Assembly: GCF_029978005.1 (NCBI RefSeq)
Contig: NZ_JARKOZ010000114.1
Coordinates: 1 to 64,000, forward strand
DNA from: Solidesulfovibrio sp.
GTDB lineage: Bacteria > Desulfobacterota > Desulfovibrionia > Desulfovibrionales > Desulfovibrionaceae
Reading direction: 5' to 3'
DNA length: 64,000 bases
Positions 37,511-46,671 of the stretch are shown piece by piece. Under the pieces are notes generated by a model. That model saw nothing but the letters and a program-made list of their open reading frames with translations. It was not told the origin of the DNA and ran no database searches. Numbering within the stretch: position 1 is the stretch's first letter; each line of letters begins with the position of its first letter. Both the position numbers and the translations under genes were made by a program.

Positions 37511-37669
37511 GACGTCGGCCCTGGATGCATCAGGCTAGATCGCGTCTCGATCGGCCGCCACCCTACCATTCACCCCCGCGCGGCGCAACCGCCGCCTCGG
37601 CCTTGACGCCCGCGGGGCAGGGGTTATGTTACCCCTGTCGCGCCGTGATGGGCCGGCGAAGGAGCGCGT

Positions 37670-38074
37670 ATGGCGGGATTGCTGGCCAGGCTTTTCGAGC
37701 TTGCCGCGAAGCGGGGCGACCTCAAGGTTCTCGAGGTCGACGACATCGACAGCTGGGGTTTTTTGCTGTTTCGCGACGGCCGCTACAACATTTTCATCAA
37801 CCGCTCGGTGCGCGACTTCCGCAAGACCATGGCCCTGGCCGACGAGCTCGGGCATTACGCCCTGCGCCGGCGCATCGCCCGCAAGGAGGGCCTGCCGCCG
37901 GCCGCCGCCACCATGGTGGAGCGCATCCGCGAGGACAAGGCCTGCGACGCCTGGGCGGCCAAGTTCACCCGACGGCTGCTCTACATGATCCGCCGGGGCC
38001 TGCACGGCGGCACCTCGCGCCGGCCCAGGCAGGGGCGCTACGATCCCTCCTGGCGGCTGCCGCAGAAAGGCTGA
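37670..38074 (+). CDS. ImmA/IrrE-like protein with a broken HExxH motif
   Basis: The 134-residue protein matches the core of ImmA/IrrE metallopeptidases (INRSVRDFRKTMALADELGHYAL). The first zinc histidine is replaced by Asp58, giving D58-E59-x-x-H62. It therefore probably does not cut proteins in the usual way and could bind a partner instead. The C-terminus is very basic (RRLLYMIRRGLHGGTSRRPRQGR). No Xre-type repressor is adjacent. Identification rests on this short stretch. Confidence 0.6.
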   Translation: MAGLLARLFELAAKRGDLKVLEVDDIDSWGFLLFRDGRYNIFINRSVRDFRKTMALADELGHYALRRRIARKEGLPPAAATMVERIREDKACDAWAAKFTRRLLYMIRRGLHGGTSRRPRQGRYDPSWRLPQKG

Positions 38075-38076
38075 TT

Positions 38077-38727
38077 TCAGGAGGCTTGCCGGGTTTCCTC
38101 GTCCCCGACCCCGGCCAGAAGCGCCAGAGCCGCCTTGCCGATGCCGGCCGTGGCCGCGACTCCCGTCGCCGCGCCGGCAAGCCCGCCGATCACGGGCGCA
38201 AGGCGTGACGCGCCGAGCAGTCCCGATTCCCCGAACCGGGCCAGCAGCCGGAACCCCACCTGCTCGTTGACGCGCCTGATGGTCTCTTCGCCAAGGCGGG
38301 CAAGGAGCCGTCCCGTGAGCTTGCCGCCGACATGCGCGCCGGCGGCGGCCGCCGCCTCCGTGGCCTTGGAGCCGCACAGGCACAGCCCGCACAGGGTCCG
38401 CACCCGGGCGTCGGCCAGGTCGTGGCCGCACACGAGGGCCATGGCCTGCACCAGGCGCACCTGGACGAAGAGCGTGCCGGCCAGGCTGGCCGGCACGGAC
38501 ACGGGAAGAAGGGCCAGGCCGCCGACGCCGGAAAGAAATCCCGTGGCCGCGGCCTGCCGCTTGTGGCGCTTGATGAGCGCCGCAAGCCGCGTTTCGAGCG
38601 GCACGGACGGGTCCATATGCCGGGCGGCCAGGGCCTCGGCCGAATCCTGGCCGGGCAGGCCCCACGCGGCCCGTTCCCAGGCCCAGTCGAGGACGCGCAG
38701 CACGGTGTCCCGGGTGATGGCGGCCAT
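38077..38727 (-). CDS. EcsC-family protein
   Basis: The 216-residue protein has hydrophobic, glycine/alanine-rich segments (TGFLSGVGGLALLPVSVPASLAGTL and a C-terminal VIGGLAGAATGVAATAGIGKAA) in the pattern of EcsC-domain proteins. The family's molecular role is unclear. AAGGAG lies about 11 bases before the ATG at 38727. It is convergent with the ImmA-like gene, leaving only two bases between their stops. Confidence 0.75.
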   Translation of the reverse strand: MAAITRDTVLRVLDWAWERAAWGLPGQDSAEALAARHMDPSVPLETRLAALIKRHKRQAAATGFLSGVGGLALLPVSVPASLAGTLFVQVRLVQAMALVCGHDLADARVRTLCGLCLCGSKATEAAAAAGAHVGGKLTGRLLARLGEETIRRVNEQVGFRLLARFGESGLLGASRLAPVIGGLAGAATGVAATAGIGKAALALLAGVGDEETRQAS

Positions 38728-38856
38728 GGGCGACGGTTCTCCTTGAGGTGGCGTACGCTGCTAGATAAGGCCCGGCCGCGTTTCGGCAAGGGGTGGGAGA
38801 GCCGGGCGTCTTTCCCTTGAAACCTGTTTCGGATAACGGTATCCCGGGCAGCCGCC

Positions 38857-39510
38857 ATGAAAACGTACCGCGACCATTATTTCAAGAAGGCCAAGCAGGA
38901 CAACTACCCGGCCCGGTCGGTCTACAAGCTCGAGGAGATCGAAAAGGCCTCCCGGCTGCTTTTCCCGGGCGCGGCCGTGCTCGACCTCGGGGCCTGCCCG
39001 GGCTCGTGGACGCTCTACGCCGCCAAGCGCGTGGGGCCGTCCGGGCGGGTGCTCGGCATCGACCTCAACCCGGCCGGCACGGCCTTTCCCGGCCACGTCA
39101 CCTACCTGACCGGCGACATGCTCGATCCCGCGCCCGAGATCGGCGAGGCGTTCTCGCGCCTCGGCCCCTTCGACGTGGTGCTTTCGGACATGGCCCCCAA
39201 GACCACCGGGGTGAAGTTCACGGACCAGGCGCGCTCGCTCGAACTGTGCGAGGCGGCGCTGTCCGTGGCGCGTATGCGCCTGAAGACCGGCGGCGCGTTC
39301 GTGGTCAAGATTTTCCAGGGGCCCGACGCCCCGGCCTACCTGCAGGGCCTGCGCGGGCATTTCGACAAGGTCCGCGTGGCCAAGCCGAAAAGCTCCCGGG
39401 CCGAGAGCAAGGAGATCTTCTACGTGGCCACGGGCTTTCGCCCCCGGCCGGCCGAACTGCCCGAGCCCGATCCCCCGCCCCTGCCCGACGCGGACGGCGC
39501 GGCGCTGTAG
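38857..39510 (+). CDS. rlmE: 23S rRNA (uridine-2552 2'-O)-methyltransferase
   Basis: RlmE/FtsJ methylates the A-loop of 23S rRNA. The 217-residue enzyme shows ARSVYKL, the SAM motif LDLGACPGSW and the catalytic tetrad K24, D111 (LSDMAP), K151 (VVKIFQG) and E183 (SRAESKE). The last roughly 20 residues are a Pro/Asp-rich tail. It stands alone before yebC. Confidence 0.95.
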   Translation: MKTYRDHYFKKAKQDNYPARSVYKLEEIEKASRLLFPGAAVLDLGACPGSWTLYAAKRVGPSGRVLGIDLNPAGTAFPGHVTYLTGDMLDPAPEIGEAFSRLGPFDVVLSDMAPKTTGVKFTDQARSLELCEAALSVARMRLKTGGAFVVKIFQGPDAPAYLQGLRGHFDKVRVAKPKSSRAESKEIFYVATGFRPRPAELPEPDPPPLPDADGAAL

Positions 39511-39684
39511 CGCCGCGCCCGCGAGAGACATTTTTGTTTTTCGCGGACAGACGGTGATTGCAACGTATTGCTTTCGGGCGGCGGCCAAGGAAATTGCCGA
39601 ACGTCGCGCCAGGGAATACGTAGGGACGAAACCGAAAGACAAGCGACCGGGCGCGCCCGGTTCCCCCTATGTCGAGGAGGAGTG

Positions 39685-40422
39685 ATGGCCGGACACAGCA
39701 AATGGCACAACATCCAGGCCCGCAAGTCGGTGCAGGACGCCAAGAAGAGCAAGTTTTTCACCAAGGTCACCAAGGAGCTCATGCTCGCCGCCCGGGCCGG
39801 CGGCGCGGACACGGCCCTCAACACGCGCCTGAAGTCCGCCATCGCCGCGGCCAAGGCCGTGAACCTGCCCAAGGACAAGATCGAACAGGCCATCAAGAAG
39901 GGCACGGGCGAGCTCGCCGGCGAGAACTTCGACGAGGTGCTCTACGAGGGTTACGGCCCCGGCGGCGTGGCCATCCTCATCGAGGCGGCCACGGACAACC
40001 GCAACCGCACCGTGGCCGAGGTGCGCCACATCCTGGCCAAGGGCGGCGGAGCCATGGGCGAGGCCGGCTGCGTGGGCTGGATGTTCTCCAAAAAGGGCGT
40101 GTTCTCCTTCCCGAAAGCCTCCTTCACCGAGGACCAGCTCATGGAGATCGGCCTGGAGCACGGGGCCGAGGAGATCGTCGACGAGGACGACGTCTGGGAG
40201 GTGCACTGCGCCCCCGAGGACTTCAATGCCTTAAGCGCCGCCTTCGAGGCCGCCGGCATGGTGTCCGAGGACGCCGAGGTGGCCATGATGCCGACCAACA
40301 CCGTGTCCCTCGACGCGGAAAACGGCCAGAAGCTCCTGAGGCTCATCGATATGCTCGAGGACAACGACGACGTCCAGAAGGTCCACACCAACGGCGACCT
40401 TCCCGACGAACTGCTGGGATAG
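39685..40422 (+). CDS. yebC: YebC/PmpR-family regulator
   Basis: The 245-residue protein begins MAGHSKWHNIQARKSVQDAK and contains NLPKDKIEQAIKKGTG, YEGYGPGGVAILIE and ATDNRNRT, all signatures of the family. YebC proteins act as transcription regulators or assist translation. GGAGGAG precedes the ATG at 39685. It commonly lies upstream of ruvC, as here; a hairpin repeat (40439-40494) separates them. Confidence 0.96.
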   Translation: MAGHSKWHNIQARKSVQDAKKSKFFTKVTKELMLAARAGGADTALNTRLKSAIAAAKAVNLPKDKIEQAIKKGTGELAGENFDEVLYEGYGPGGVAILIEAATDNRNRTVAEVRHILAKGGGAMGEAGCVGWMFSKKGVFSFPKASFTEDQLMEIGLEHGAEEIVDEDDVWEVHCAPEDFNALSAAFEAAGMVSEDAEVAMMPTNTVSLDAENGQKLLRLIDMLEDNDDVQKVHTNGDLPDELLG

Positions 40423-40438
40423 CAGGAAGAGGAAGACC

Positions 40439-40516
40439 GGGAGGGGCGTCGCCCCTCCCGGACCCTCCCTACCGGGGGGCATGATGCCCCCCGGACCCCC
40501 TCCAAGGGGTGCAGGA
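40439..40516. repeat. Dispersed intergenic double-hairpin repeat, family 2 (copy B)
   Basis: Two hairpins (40439-40459 and 40472-40494) are followed by GGACCCCCTCCAAGGGG. Copy E at 63829-63897 has the same sequence in reverse orientation: the second hairpin's end plus this tail form a 24-base identity. It lies between yebC and ruvC and could attenuate read-through. Confidence 0.7.
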
Positions 40517-40576
40517 GGAGGGGGAGCGTCCACAGGATATTTACGGGCGGCCAGGGCGAGGGAGCGAGGGACGGGC

Positions 40577-41086
40577 ATGCAGGCTGAGGCGGGACAGATC
40601 GTGCTCGGGCTCGACCCGGGGTCGCGGGCCACGGGCTACGGCTTCGTGCGGGAGCGCTCCGGGGTGCTGACCCTTGTCGCCGCCGGCGTCGTGCGCACCG
40701 GCAACGAAGCGGATTTCCCCCGCCGCCTGGGCGTGATCTACGCCGCCGTGGCCGCACTGCTTGCCGCGCACGCCCCGGTCGAGGTGGCGGTGGAGAACGT
40801 GTTCGTGTCCAAAAACGCGGCCACGGCCCTCAAGCTCGGCCAGGCCCGGGGCGCGGCCCTGGCCGCCTGCGCCGTGGCCGGGCTGCCGGTTTTTTCCTAC
40901 GAGCCGACCATCATCAAAAAGAGTCTGGTCGGCACGGGCCGGGCCGAAAAATCCCAAGTGGCCTTCATGGTGGCCAGGGTGCTGGCATGCCGGGAAACTT
41001 TCGCCGTGGACGCGACCGACGCCTTGGCCGCGGCCGTGTGTCACCTGAACCAGAGGCGGCTGACCCGCCTGTGCGGGGCGCGATGA
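40577..41086 (+). CDS. ruvC: Holliday junction resolvase RuvC
   Basis: RuvC cuts Holliday junctions. The 169-residue protein has the first catalytic Asp (D13) in [13 protein letters not shown], the Glu in [11 protein letters not shown], and the closing acidic pair in [12 protein letters not shown]. The start ATG 40577 gives the usual N-terminus. Its stop overlaps the ruvA start by ATGA. Confidence 0.96.
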   Translation: MQAEAGQIVLGLDPGSRATGYGFVRERSGVLTLVAAGVVRTGNEADFPRRLGVIYAAVAALLAAHAPVEVAVENVFVSKNAATALKLGQARGAALAACAVAGLPVFSYEPTIIKKSLVGTGRAEKSQVAFMVARVLACRETFAVDATDALAAAVCHLNQRRLTRLCGAR

Positions 41087-41694
41087 TCGGCTATATCGAA
41101 GGCCGGCTGCTGGCCCGGCGCGAACGCTTCGCCATCGTCCTCACCCCGGGCGGGGTGGGCTACGAACTGGAGCTGCCCGACCCCGTGGCCGCCGGGCTGC
41201 CGGCGACCGGCGGGACCTGCGCCCTGTACGTGCACACCGTGGTGCGCGAGGACGCCCTGGAGCTCTTCGGCTTCGCCAGCCTGGACGACCGGGAGACCTT
41301 TCGCCTGCTGCTCGGCATCACCAAGCTCGGGCCGCGCACGGCCCTGGCCATCCTGTCGTGCTTTTCCACCGACGACCTGGCCCGGCTGGTGGCTACGGGC
41401 GACATGGAGGCGCTCACGCGCGTGCCGGGCATCGGCAAGAAAAGCGCCCAGCGCATCTTCATCGAGCTGACCTACAAGCTCGAGGGCCGCTCCGCCGCCA
41501 TCTCGCCCCTGGCTGCGCCGGCCGGGCTCGGGGCCGGGGTGCTGGCCGACGTGGTGGCGGGCCTGACCAATCTGGGCTATGCCGATGCCGACGCCAGGCG
41601 CGTGGCCGGGGCCGTGCTCGAGGCCGAGCCCGACCTCGACGTGGCCGCCGCCCTGCGCCAGGCCCTCAAACGCCTTGCCTCCGAGAAGTCATGA
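41083..41694 (+). CDS. ruvA: Holliday junction branch migration subunit RuvA
   Basis: RuvA binds the four-way junction and loads RuvB. The 203-residue protein starts MIGYIEGRL with an OB fold, followed by helix-hairpin-helix motifs ([17 protein letters not shown] and [19 protein letters not shown]) and a C-terminal RuvB-binding domain. It overlaps ruvC and ruvB by four bases each. Confidence 0.96.
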   Translation: MIGYIEGRLLARRERFAIVLTPGGVGYELELPDPVAAGLPATGGTCALYVHTVVREDALELFGFASLDDRETFRLLLGITKLGPRTALAILSCFSTDDLARLVATGDMEALTRVPGIGKKSAQRIFIELTYKLEGRSAAISPLAAPAGLGAGVLADVVAGLTNLGYADADARRVAGAVLEAEPDLDVAAALRQALKRLASEKS

Positions 41695-42683
41695 ACGACG
41701 CCTGCCCGCCTTCCGGCCCCCTGGCCGCCAATCCCGACGACACCATCCGGCCGTCGCGACTGGGCGATTTCATCGGCCAGGACGACCTGCGGGCCAACTT
41801 GAAGGTCTTTCTCCACGCCGCCATGGAGCAGGGCAGGCCGCTGGATCACAGCCTGCTCTACGGCCCGCCGGGCCTGGGCAAGACCACCCTGGCCCAGATC
41901 ATGGCCTCGGAACTCGGCGTCAACCTGGTGACGACCACCGGCCCGGTGCTCGAACGCTGCGGCGACCTGGCCGCCATCGTCACCAACCTGCGGCGCGGCG
42001 ACATCTTATTTATAGACGAGATCCACCGCATGCCCCCGGCGGTGGAGGAGATCCTCTATCCGGCCATGGAGGACTTCAAGCTCGACCTCATCATCGGCCA
42101 GGGGCCCGGGGCGCGCACGGTGCGCATCGACCTGGAGCCCTTCACCCTGGTCGGGGCCACCACGCGGTTGGGGCTTCTCACTTCGCCCCTTCGCGACCGC
42201 TTCGGCGTGATCTTTCGCCTGGAATTCTACGCGCCCGAGCAGCTCGCCCGCATCGTGACGCGCGCCGCCGGCATACTCGGCATCGGCATCACCCCGGCCG
42301 GGGCGCTGGTGGTGGGGCAGCGCTCGCGCGGCACGCCGCGCATCGCCAATCGACTCTTGCGCCGGCTGCGCGATTTCGCCGTGGTCGCCGGCGCGACCAC
42401 CCTGGACGAGGACCTGGCCCGGGAGGCGCTGGCCCGCCTGGACGTCGACCCCCACGGCCTGGACCAGATGGACCGCAAGATTCTGGAGACGATCATCGGC
42501 CACTACGAGGGCGGCCCGGTGGGGGTGAAGACCCTGGCCGTGGCCTTAAGCGAAGAGGTCCGCACCATCGAGGAGATTTACGAACCCTACCTCATCCAGT
42601 GCGGGCTTATAAAGCGCACGTCGCGCGGCCGGGTGGCCACGGCCAAAGCGTACGCCCACATCAAGAAAGGAACGCTCGACTGA
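41691..42683 (+). CDS. ruvB: Holliday junction branch migration ATPase RuvB
   Basis: RuvB is the hexameric motor of branch migration. The 330-residue protein has [11 protein letters not shown], Walker [10 protein letters not shown], Walker [10 protein letters not shown], sensor GATTRLG and arginine finger region LRDRFG. It starts inside the ruvA stop (ATGA), and thyX begins one base after its stop. Confidence 0.97.
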   Translation: MNDACPPSGPLAANPDDTIRPSRLGDFIGQDDLRANLKVFLHAAMEQGRPLDHSLLYGPPGLGKTTLAQIMASELGVNLVTTTGPVLERCGDLAAIVTNLRRGDILFIDEIHRMPPAVEEILYPAMEDFKLDLIIGQGPGARTVRIDLEPFTLVGATTRLGLLTSPLRDRFGVIFRLEFYAPEQLARIVTRAAGILGIGITPAGALVVGQRSRGTPRIANRLLRRLRDFAVVAGATTLDEDLAREALARLDVDPHGLDQMDRKILETIIGHYEGGPVGVKTLAVALSEEVRTIEEIYEPYLIQCGLIKRTSRGRVATAKAYAHIKKGTLD

Positions 42684-42684
42684 C

Positions 42685-43431
42685 ATGCCCGCCGCGACCC
42701 TTGCCGTGAACCTGCTGGCCCATACCCCGGACGCCTTGTCGCTCATCTACGCCGCCTTTCGGCAATGCTACCATCCGGGGTATGTGGCGGACATGTGGCC
42801 GCGCCTGCTTTCGGGCGAGATTCCCCCGGAAAAGCAGGCCGATTTCGTGTCGCGCATCCTGGCCTCGGGCCACGAGTCGCCCGTGGAGCACGTGTCCTTC
42901 ACCTTCGCCGTGGCCGGCGTGTCCCGGGCGCTCTCCCACCAGCTGGTGCGCCACCGCATCGCGAGCTACAGCCAGCAGTCCCAGCGCTACGTGGACGCCG
43001 CCGGCTTCGACTACGTGCTGCCGCCGCAGATCGCCGCCATTCCCGAGGCCCGCGAGCGCTTCGAGGCGGCCATGGCCCAGGCCGGCGCGGCCTACGTCGA
43101 GCTCCAGGAAATCCTCGCCCGCCACGGCCGGGGGGCCAAGGCCAACGAGGACGCCCGGTTCGTCCTGCCCAACGCCTGCGAGACCAAGGTCGTGGTCACC
43201 ATGAACTGCCGGTCGCTTTTGCATTTCTTCGAGCTGCGCTGCTGCCAGCGCGCCCAGTGGGAGATCCGGGCCATGGCCCAGGCCATGCTCGGGCTTTGCC
43301 GGGAGGCGCTTCCCGTCATCTTTTCCGGGGCCGGAGCCCGCTGCGAGCGGCTCGGCTATTGCCCGGAAGACGAGCGGTTCAGCTGCGGCCGCTACCCGCG
43401 CCTGGCGGAAATACCGCGTAGTTCGGTCTAA
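42685..43431 (+). CDS. thyX: Flavin-dependent thymidylate synthase
   Basis: ThyX makes dTMP from dUMP with FAD and methylenetetrahydrofolate. The 248-residue protein carries the signature RHRIASYSQQSQR (RHRxxSxxxxSxR) and EHVSFTFAVAGVSR. Its start lies one base after the ruvB stop, so it is the last gene of the yebC-ruvCAB-thyX run. This couples dTMP supply to recombination genes in one transcript. Confidence 0.95.
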   Translation: MPAATLAVNLLAHTPDALSLIYAAFRQCYHPGYVADMWPRLLSGEIPPEKQADFVSRILASGHESPVEHVSFTFAVAGVSRALSHQLVRHRIASYSQQSQRYVDAAGFDYVLPPQIAAIPEARERFEAAMAQAGAAYVELQEILARHGRGAKANEDARFVLPNACETKVVVTMNCRSLLHFFELRCCQRAQWEIRAMAQAMLGLCREALPVIFSGAGARCERLGYCPEDERFSCGRYPRLAEIPRSSV

Positions 43432-43935
43432 ATCCCGATTTTCGACCTTCCCGTGTCGGTTCCGTCGCTCGTCATCGCCGTGACGGGTCTTTTACGTTTT
43501 CCGTATCCAAAGCGGCCCGGATACGGGAGAATCTTTTTTTGCAAATGAAATTGCCATGTTGTTCGTGTCGTGTTCATGACCGTTTCACTTCCCCGGACGC
43601 GGATCGGCAACGGCCAAGCGGGTTTTCCTTGTGGTCAACCAAAAAAGGGGGTGTTGGAAGACGAAAAAAATAAATCCTGGCTGCGAAAAATAGAGATATC
43701 GAGATGTCAGCTTGTGGAAAACGCGTTCACAAGTGTGTATAATGCACGCCCCGGACCGCAAACCCCCGTACGGCGCGGCTTCGCCGGAGGCCCCGAAACC
43801 CCCGTCCCTGCTAGGTCTAAAAAATATATTCATGAATTCAGTGCGTTGTGCTGTAGAGAACCGAAAGGCCCGGCAGGGGAAAGCGGCCCCTATCCGCTCT
43901 TTGCCCCGGAACCCGCCCTCCGTAATGTGCCCCCC
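43432..43935 (+). promoter_or_regulatory. AT-rich dnaA leader with DnaA boxes
   Basis: This 504-bp gap holds no gene. It is far more AT-rich than its surroundings (A/T tracts near 43531-43545 and 43641-43700). On the minus strand it carries one exact DnaA box TTATACACA (43742-43734) and a one-mismatch box TTTTCCACA (43721-43713). A consensus -10 TATAAT (43738-43743) overlaps the exact box, so bound DnaA would cover the promoter. This fits autoregulation. An origin is not excluded, but two boxes are few. Confidence 0.6.
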
Positions 43936-45297
43936 ATGGAAACGATCTGGCCCAAAACCAAGCAGCTCCTCGAATCGACACTGAGTCCTGGACTCTACAA
44001 CCTCTGGATCAAGCCGCTTTCGGCCCGGGCCCGCGACGGAGTTTTGGAACTTTCCGCCCCCAACGCCTTCGTGGCGTCCTGGGTGCGGGACAGGCTGGCC
44101 GACGCCGTGGCCGAGGCCGCGGCCGTGGTCATGGGCTCGCGCCCCAAGGTGGTGGTGGCCGAGGCCCGGCCCGACGCCGCCGTGGCTCCGACGCCGAAGG
44201 TTCCCGTCGCGCCGCGCCCGATGCGGGCGCACAAATCCCTGACCCTGCCCGTGGAGCCCAAGGCCCCGGAACTCGTCGGCGACCGCTTCCGGTTCAGCTA
44301 CGACGAATTCGTGGTCGGGCCCTCCAACGAACTGGCCTACGTGGCCAGCAAGGGCATCTGCGACATGTCGCTGTCCGCCGACCAGCTCTTCATCAGCTCC
44401 GCGCCGGGCCTTGGCAAGACCCACCTCATCCAGTCCATGGGCCGTCGCCTGTGCGTTGACGACGGCGACCGGGGACGGCGGCTGCGCGTGGCCTACCTCT
44501 CGGCCGAGGAATTCGCCAACCGGCTGGTCATGGCGCTCAAGACCAAGCAGGTGGAGCGGTTCAAGGCCGCCTTTCGCGAGAACGTGGACGTGCTGCTGCT
44601 GGAAGACGTGCACTTTTTCCGCGACAAGCCGCGCATCCAGGACGAACTGCTCAACACCCTCAAAGCCCTCAATTCCCGGGGCTGCCGGCTGGTGTTCACG
44701 AGCTCGTTTCTCCCCCGCGACCTGACCGGCCTCGACCCGCAGCTGCTTTCGCGCATCTCCTCCGGATTCCTGGCCGTCATCGACAAGCCCGACCTGGCCA
44801 CCCGCAAGCGCATCCTGGAAAGCAAGGCCGCCATCCATCAGGTGCTTCTGCCCGACGAGGTCTCCACGCTCCTGGCCGACCGCCTCCACGCCGACGTGCG
44901 CCAGCTCGAAAGCTGCCTGCAAAACCTCGTGCTCAAGGCCCGGCTGCTCAACTGCCGCATCTCCGTGGACTTGGCCTGGGACGTGCTGCGCCACTACGAC
45001 CTGACCGAGCGGCCCCTGACCCTCGACGACATCGTGTCCTACGTCTGCGACGTCTACCGCCTCTCGCCGGACCAGCTTGTTTCGAAGTCGCGCAAGCGCC
45101 AGTATGTGCTCGCCCGCAACACGGCCTTTCTCCTGGCCCGCCAGCACACCGATCTTTCTCTCGTGGACATCGGCAACCGCTTCAACCGCCGCCACTCCAC
45201 CGTGGTCAAGGGCATCACCTCCCTGGAGCGCCACTTGTCCCTGCGCACCCCCCTTGGCCGGGAACTCGAACGGACCATCGAGAGCGTCCATGCCTGA
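43936..45297 (+). CDS. dnaA: Chromosomal replication initiator DnaA
   Basis: The 453-residue protein has domain I (METIWPKTKQLLESTLSPGLYNLWIKPL), a short proline-rich linker, an AAA+ domain with Walker A SAPGLGKTHL, and a C-terminal DNA-binding domain. The Walker B segment is LLLEDVHFF, with Glu where most DnaA proteins have Asp. The DNA-binding signature reads GNRFNRRHSTVVKG, where E. coli DnaA has GRDHTTV. These changes may be normal for this lineage. dnaN and gyrB are absent downstream. No clear ribosome-binding site precedes ATG 43936. Confidence 0.88.
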   Translation: METIWPKTKQLLESTLSPGLYNLWIKPLSARARDGVLELSAPNAFVASWVRDRLADAVAEAAAVVMGSRPKVVVAEARPDAAVAPTPKVPVAPRPMRAHKSLTLPVEPKAPELVGDRFRFSYDEFVVGPSNELAYVASKGICDMSLSADQLFISSAPGLGKTHLIQSMGRRLCVDDGDRGRRLRVAYLSAEEFANRLVMALKTKQVERFKAAFRENVDVLLLEDVHFFRDKPRIQDELLNTLKALNSRGCRLVFTSSFLPRDLTGLDPQLLSRISSGFLAVIDKPDLATRKRILESKAAIHQVLLPDEVSTLLADRLHADVRQLESCLQNLVLKARLLNCRISVDLAWDVLRHYDLTERPLTLDDIVSYVCDVYRLSPDQLVSKSRKRQYVLARNTAFLLARQHTDLSLVDIGNRFNRRHSTVVKGITSLERHLSLRTPLGRELERTIESVHA

Positions 45298-45437
45298 GAT
45301 TTCCAGACGTATCCCCGCGTTGCTCCCGCGCGCGCCCCGGCTTGGCCGGCCCTTGGCCGGACGACCGTCCGGGCGCGGCGCGCCGTACGGCATAGCCTCA
45401 GTCCGCGTCAGCTAGGGGGAGGCCGCCATTGGCCAGG

Positions 45438-45473
45438 CGAACGCCGGGCGCGCAAGCGTCCGGCGTTCGTTTT
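45438..45473 (+). terminator. Terminator after dnaA
   Basis: CGAACGCCGG (45438-45447) pairs with CCGGCGTTCG (45460-45469), with a small inner stem, followed by TTTT. It lies about 140 bp past the dnaA stop. Confidence 0.7.
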
Positions 45474-45541
45474 GGGGGCTGTACGGGGAAGGGGGCGCGA
45501 GGGAAGCGGCACGGCCGCCCAAGGGGGCCGGCCCAAACGCG

Positions 45542-45994
45542 TCAGTCGCCGGTCGGCTGCCGGAATTCGAGGCTGATCTCGGGGGTGGTGGGGCGCTGTT
45601 CGGTAAAAAGCCGCGTCACGCGCTCGCCGACCGCGGGGAGCATCTCTTCGGGGTAAGGGGAAAGGTGGACGCCGTGCACGATCCGCAGGTCCGGATGGGC
45701 TTCGCGGATGGCCTTTTCGTACTTGGCCACGAAGGGGCACTGCGCCATCATGCAATTGCCGAAATGCAGGATCTCCACCCCGGAAGCGACCAGGGAATTG
45801 ACCCGGCGCAGGATGCGGTCGGCTCCTATCTTTCCCGGACAACCGGCGCAGCTGATCACGCCCTTGATGCGGATGTCGCCTTCGTGGCCGGAGAACTCGC
45901 CGGTCTTGGCGTAGGCCGCGTCGTAGCACAAAAATCCGCTGCACCCCAATTCCTGGACGTGGCTTGAGCACGTCAGGATGCCGACATTGGCCAT
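45542..45994 (-). CDS. CGGC-domain metal-binding protein
   Basis: The 150-residue protein starts MANVGILTCSSHVQELGCSG and contains ISCAGCPG with C49 and C52, plus FGNCMMAQCPF, the cysteine-rich pattern of the CGGC domain (suggested metal binding). GGAGG lies five bases before the ATG at 45994. It is divergent from an ArsR-type regulator across 175 bp, and a candidate operator lies between them. I infer metal- or redox-responsive control. Confidence 0.8.
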   Translation of the reverse strand: MANVGILTCSSHVQELGCSGFLCYDAAYAKTGEFSGHEGDIRIKGVISCAGCPGKIGADRILRRVNSLVASGVEILHFGNCMMAQCPFVAKYEKAIREAHPDLRIVHGVHLSPYPEEMLPAVGERVTRLFTEQRPTTPEISLEFRQPTGD

Positions 45995-46048
45995 GATTGC
46001 CTCCATGCTCACGCCTGCCTCCAGGCCGGCCGAGCGTTAAGTTTTGTG

Positions 46049-46065
46049 GTTCGGGAATTACGAAC
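46049..46065. promoter_or_regulatory. Candidate ArsR operator GTTCG-N7-CGAAC
   Basis: A perfect 5-bp inverted repeat with an AT-containing spacer lies midway between the divergent CGGC-protein and ArsR genes, where a shared operator would be expected. ArsR-family sites often have such spaced arms. No second copy is seen nearby. Confidence 0.5.
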
Positions 46066-46169
46066 AAATAGACAATGTGTCAAGCCCGGGCTAACCGAAG
46101 GAAAACCGCCGGAAACGGCCGGCCCCGGAGACGCGGGCCGGACGGAGCGCCGGGGACAGGAGCACGCGC

Positions 46170-46538
46170 GTGAAGCCGCTTTACCATCCCGCCGCCGCGG
46201 ACATCACCGTCGAGGGCATTCTCTACGCCCTTTCCGATCCGGTGCGGGTGCGCATCTACGCGGAGATCGTCCGCTCGGACTGCCCGCGGACCTGTTCCAA
46301 TTTCCTGCGCATCGACGACCGCACCCTGCCCAAATCGACGCTTTCCCAGCACTTCAAGGTGCTGCGCGAGGCCGGGCTGATCCGAAGCGAGCGTAAGGGC
46401 GTGGAAATGCGCAACACGAGCCGTTGCGAGGAGCTGCGGGAACGGTTCGGCGACATGGTCGGGGCCATCATCGACGCCTACAAGGAGCAGTTCGCGCGCC
46501 AGGACGCGGCCGCACGGCGGGAGACTCCCGAAGTCTAG
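46170..46538 (+). CDS. ArsR-family winged-helix regulator
   Basis: The 122-residue protein has the ArsR fold: ILYALSDPVRVRIYAEI, then the recognition helix LPKSTLSQHFKVLREAGLIRSER. Cysteines in SDCPRTCSNF near the start might sense a metal or oxidant. It begins at GTG 46170 with AGGAG upstream. It is divergent from the CGGC-domain gene, which it probably controls. Confidence 0.88.
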   Translation: MKPLYHPAAADITVEGILYALSDPVRVRIYAEIVRSDCPRTCSNFLRIDDRTLPKSTLSQHFKVLREAGLIRSERKGVEMRNTSRCEELRERFGDMVGAIIDAYKEQFARQDAAARRETPEV

Positions 46539-46671
46539 GGCCGCGTCCGGCAATCGCGTCCGGGCGAGCGGCGGCTCGCGGGCCGCAAGGCGTCGCCGCC
46601 GGACGGCAGGCGTCGCCTGAAGGCTCGGGCCTGGCCGTTGGGGAGCGGGGCGCGGGCCGGCCTGGCCGGTC

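Noticed and set aside
43432-43935. Chromosomal origin oriC
   Set aside because: Only two DnaA boxes and no dnaN/gyrB context; autoregulation is the simpler reading, though an origin cannot be excluded.
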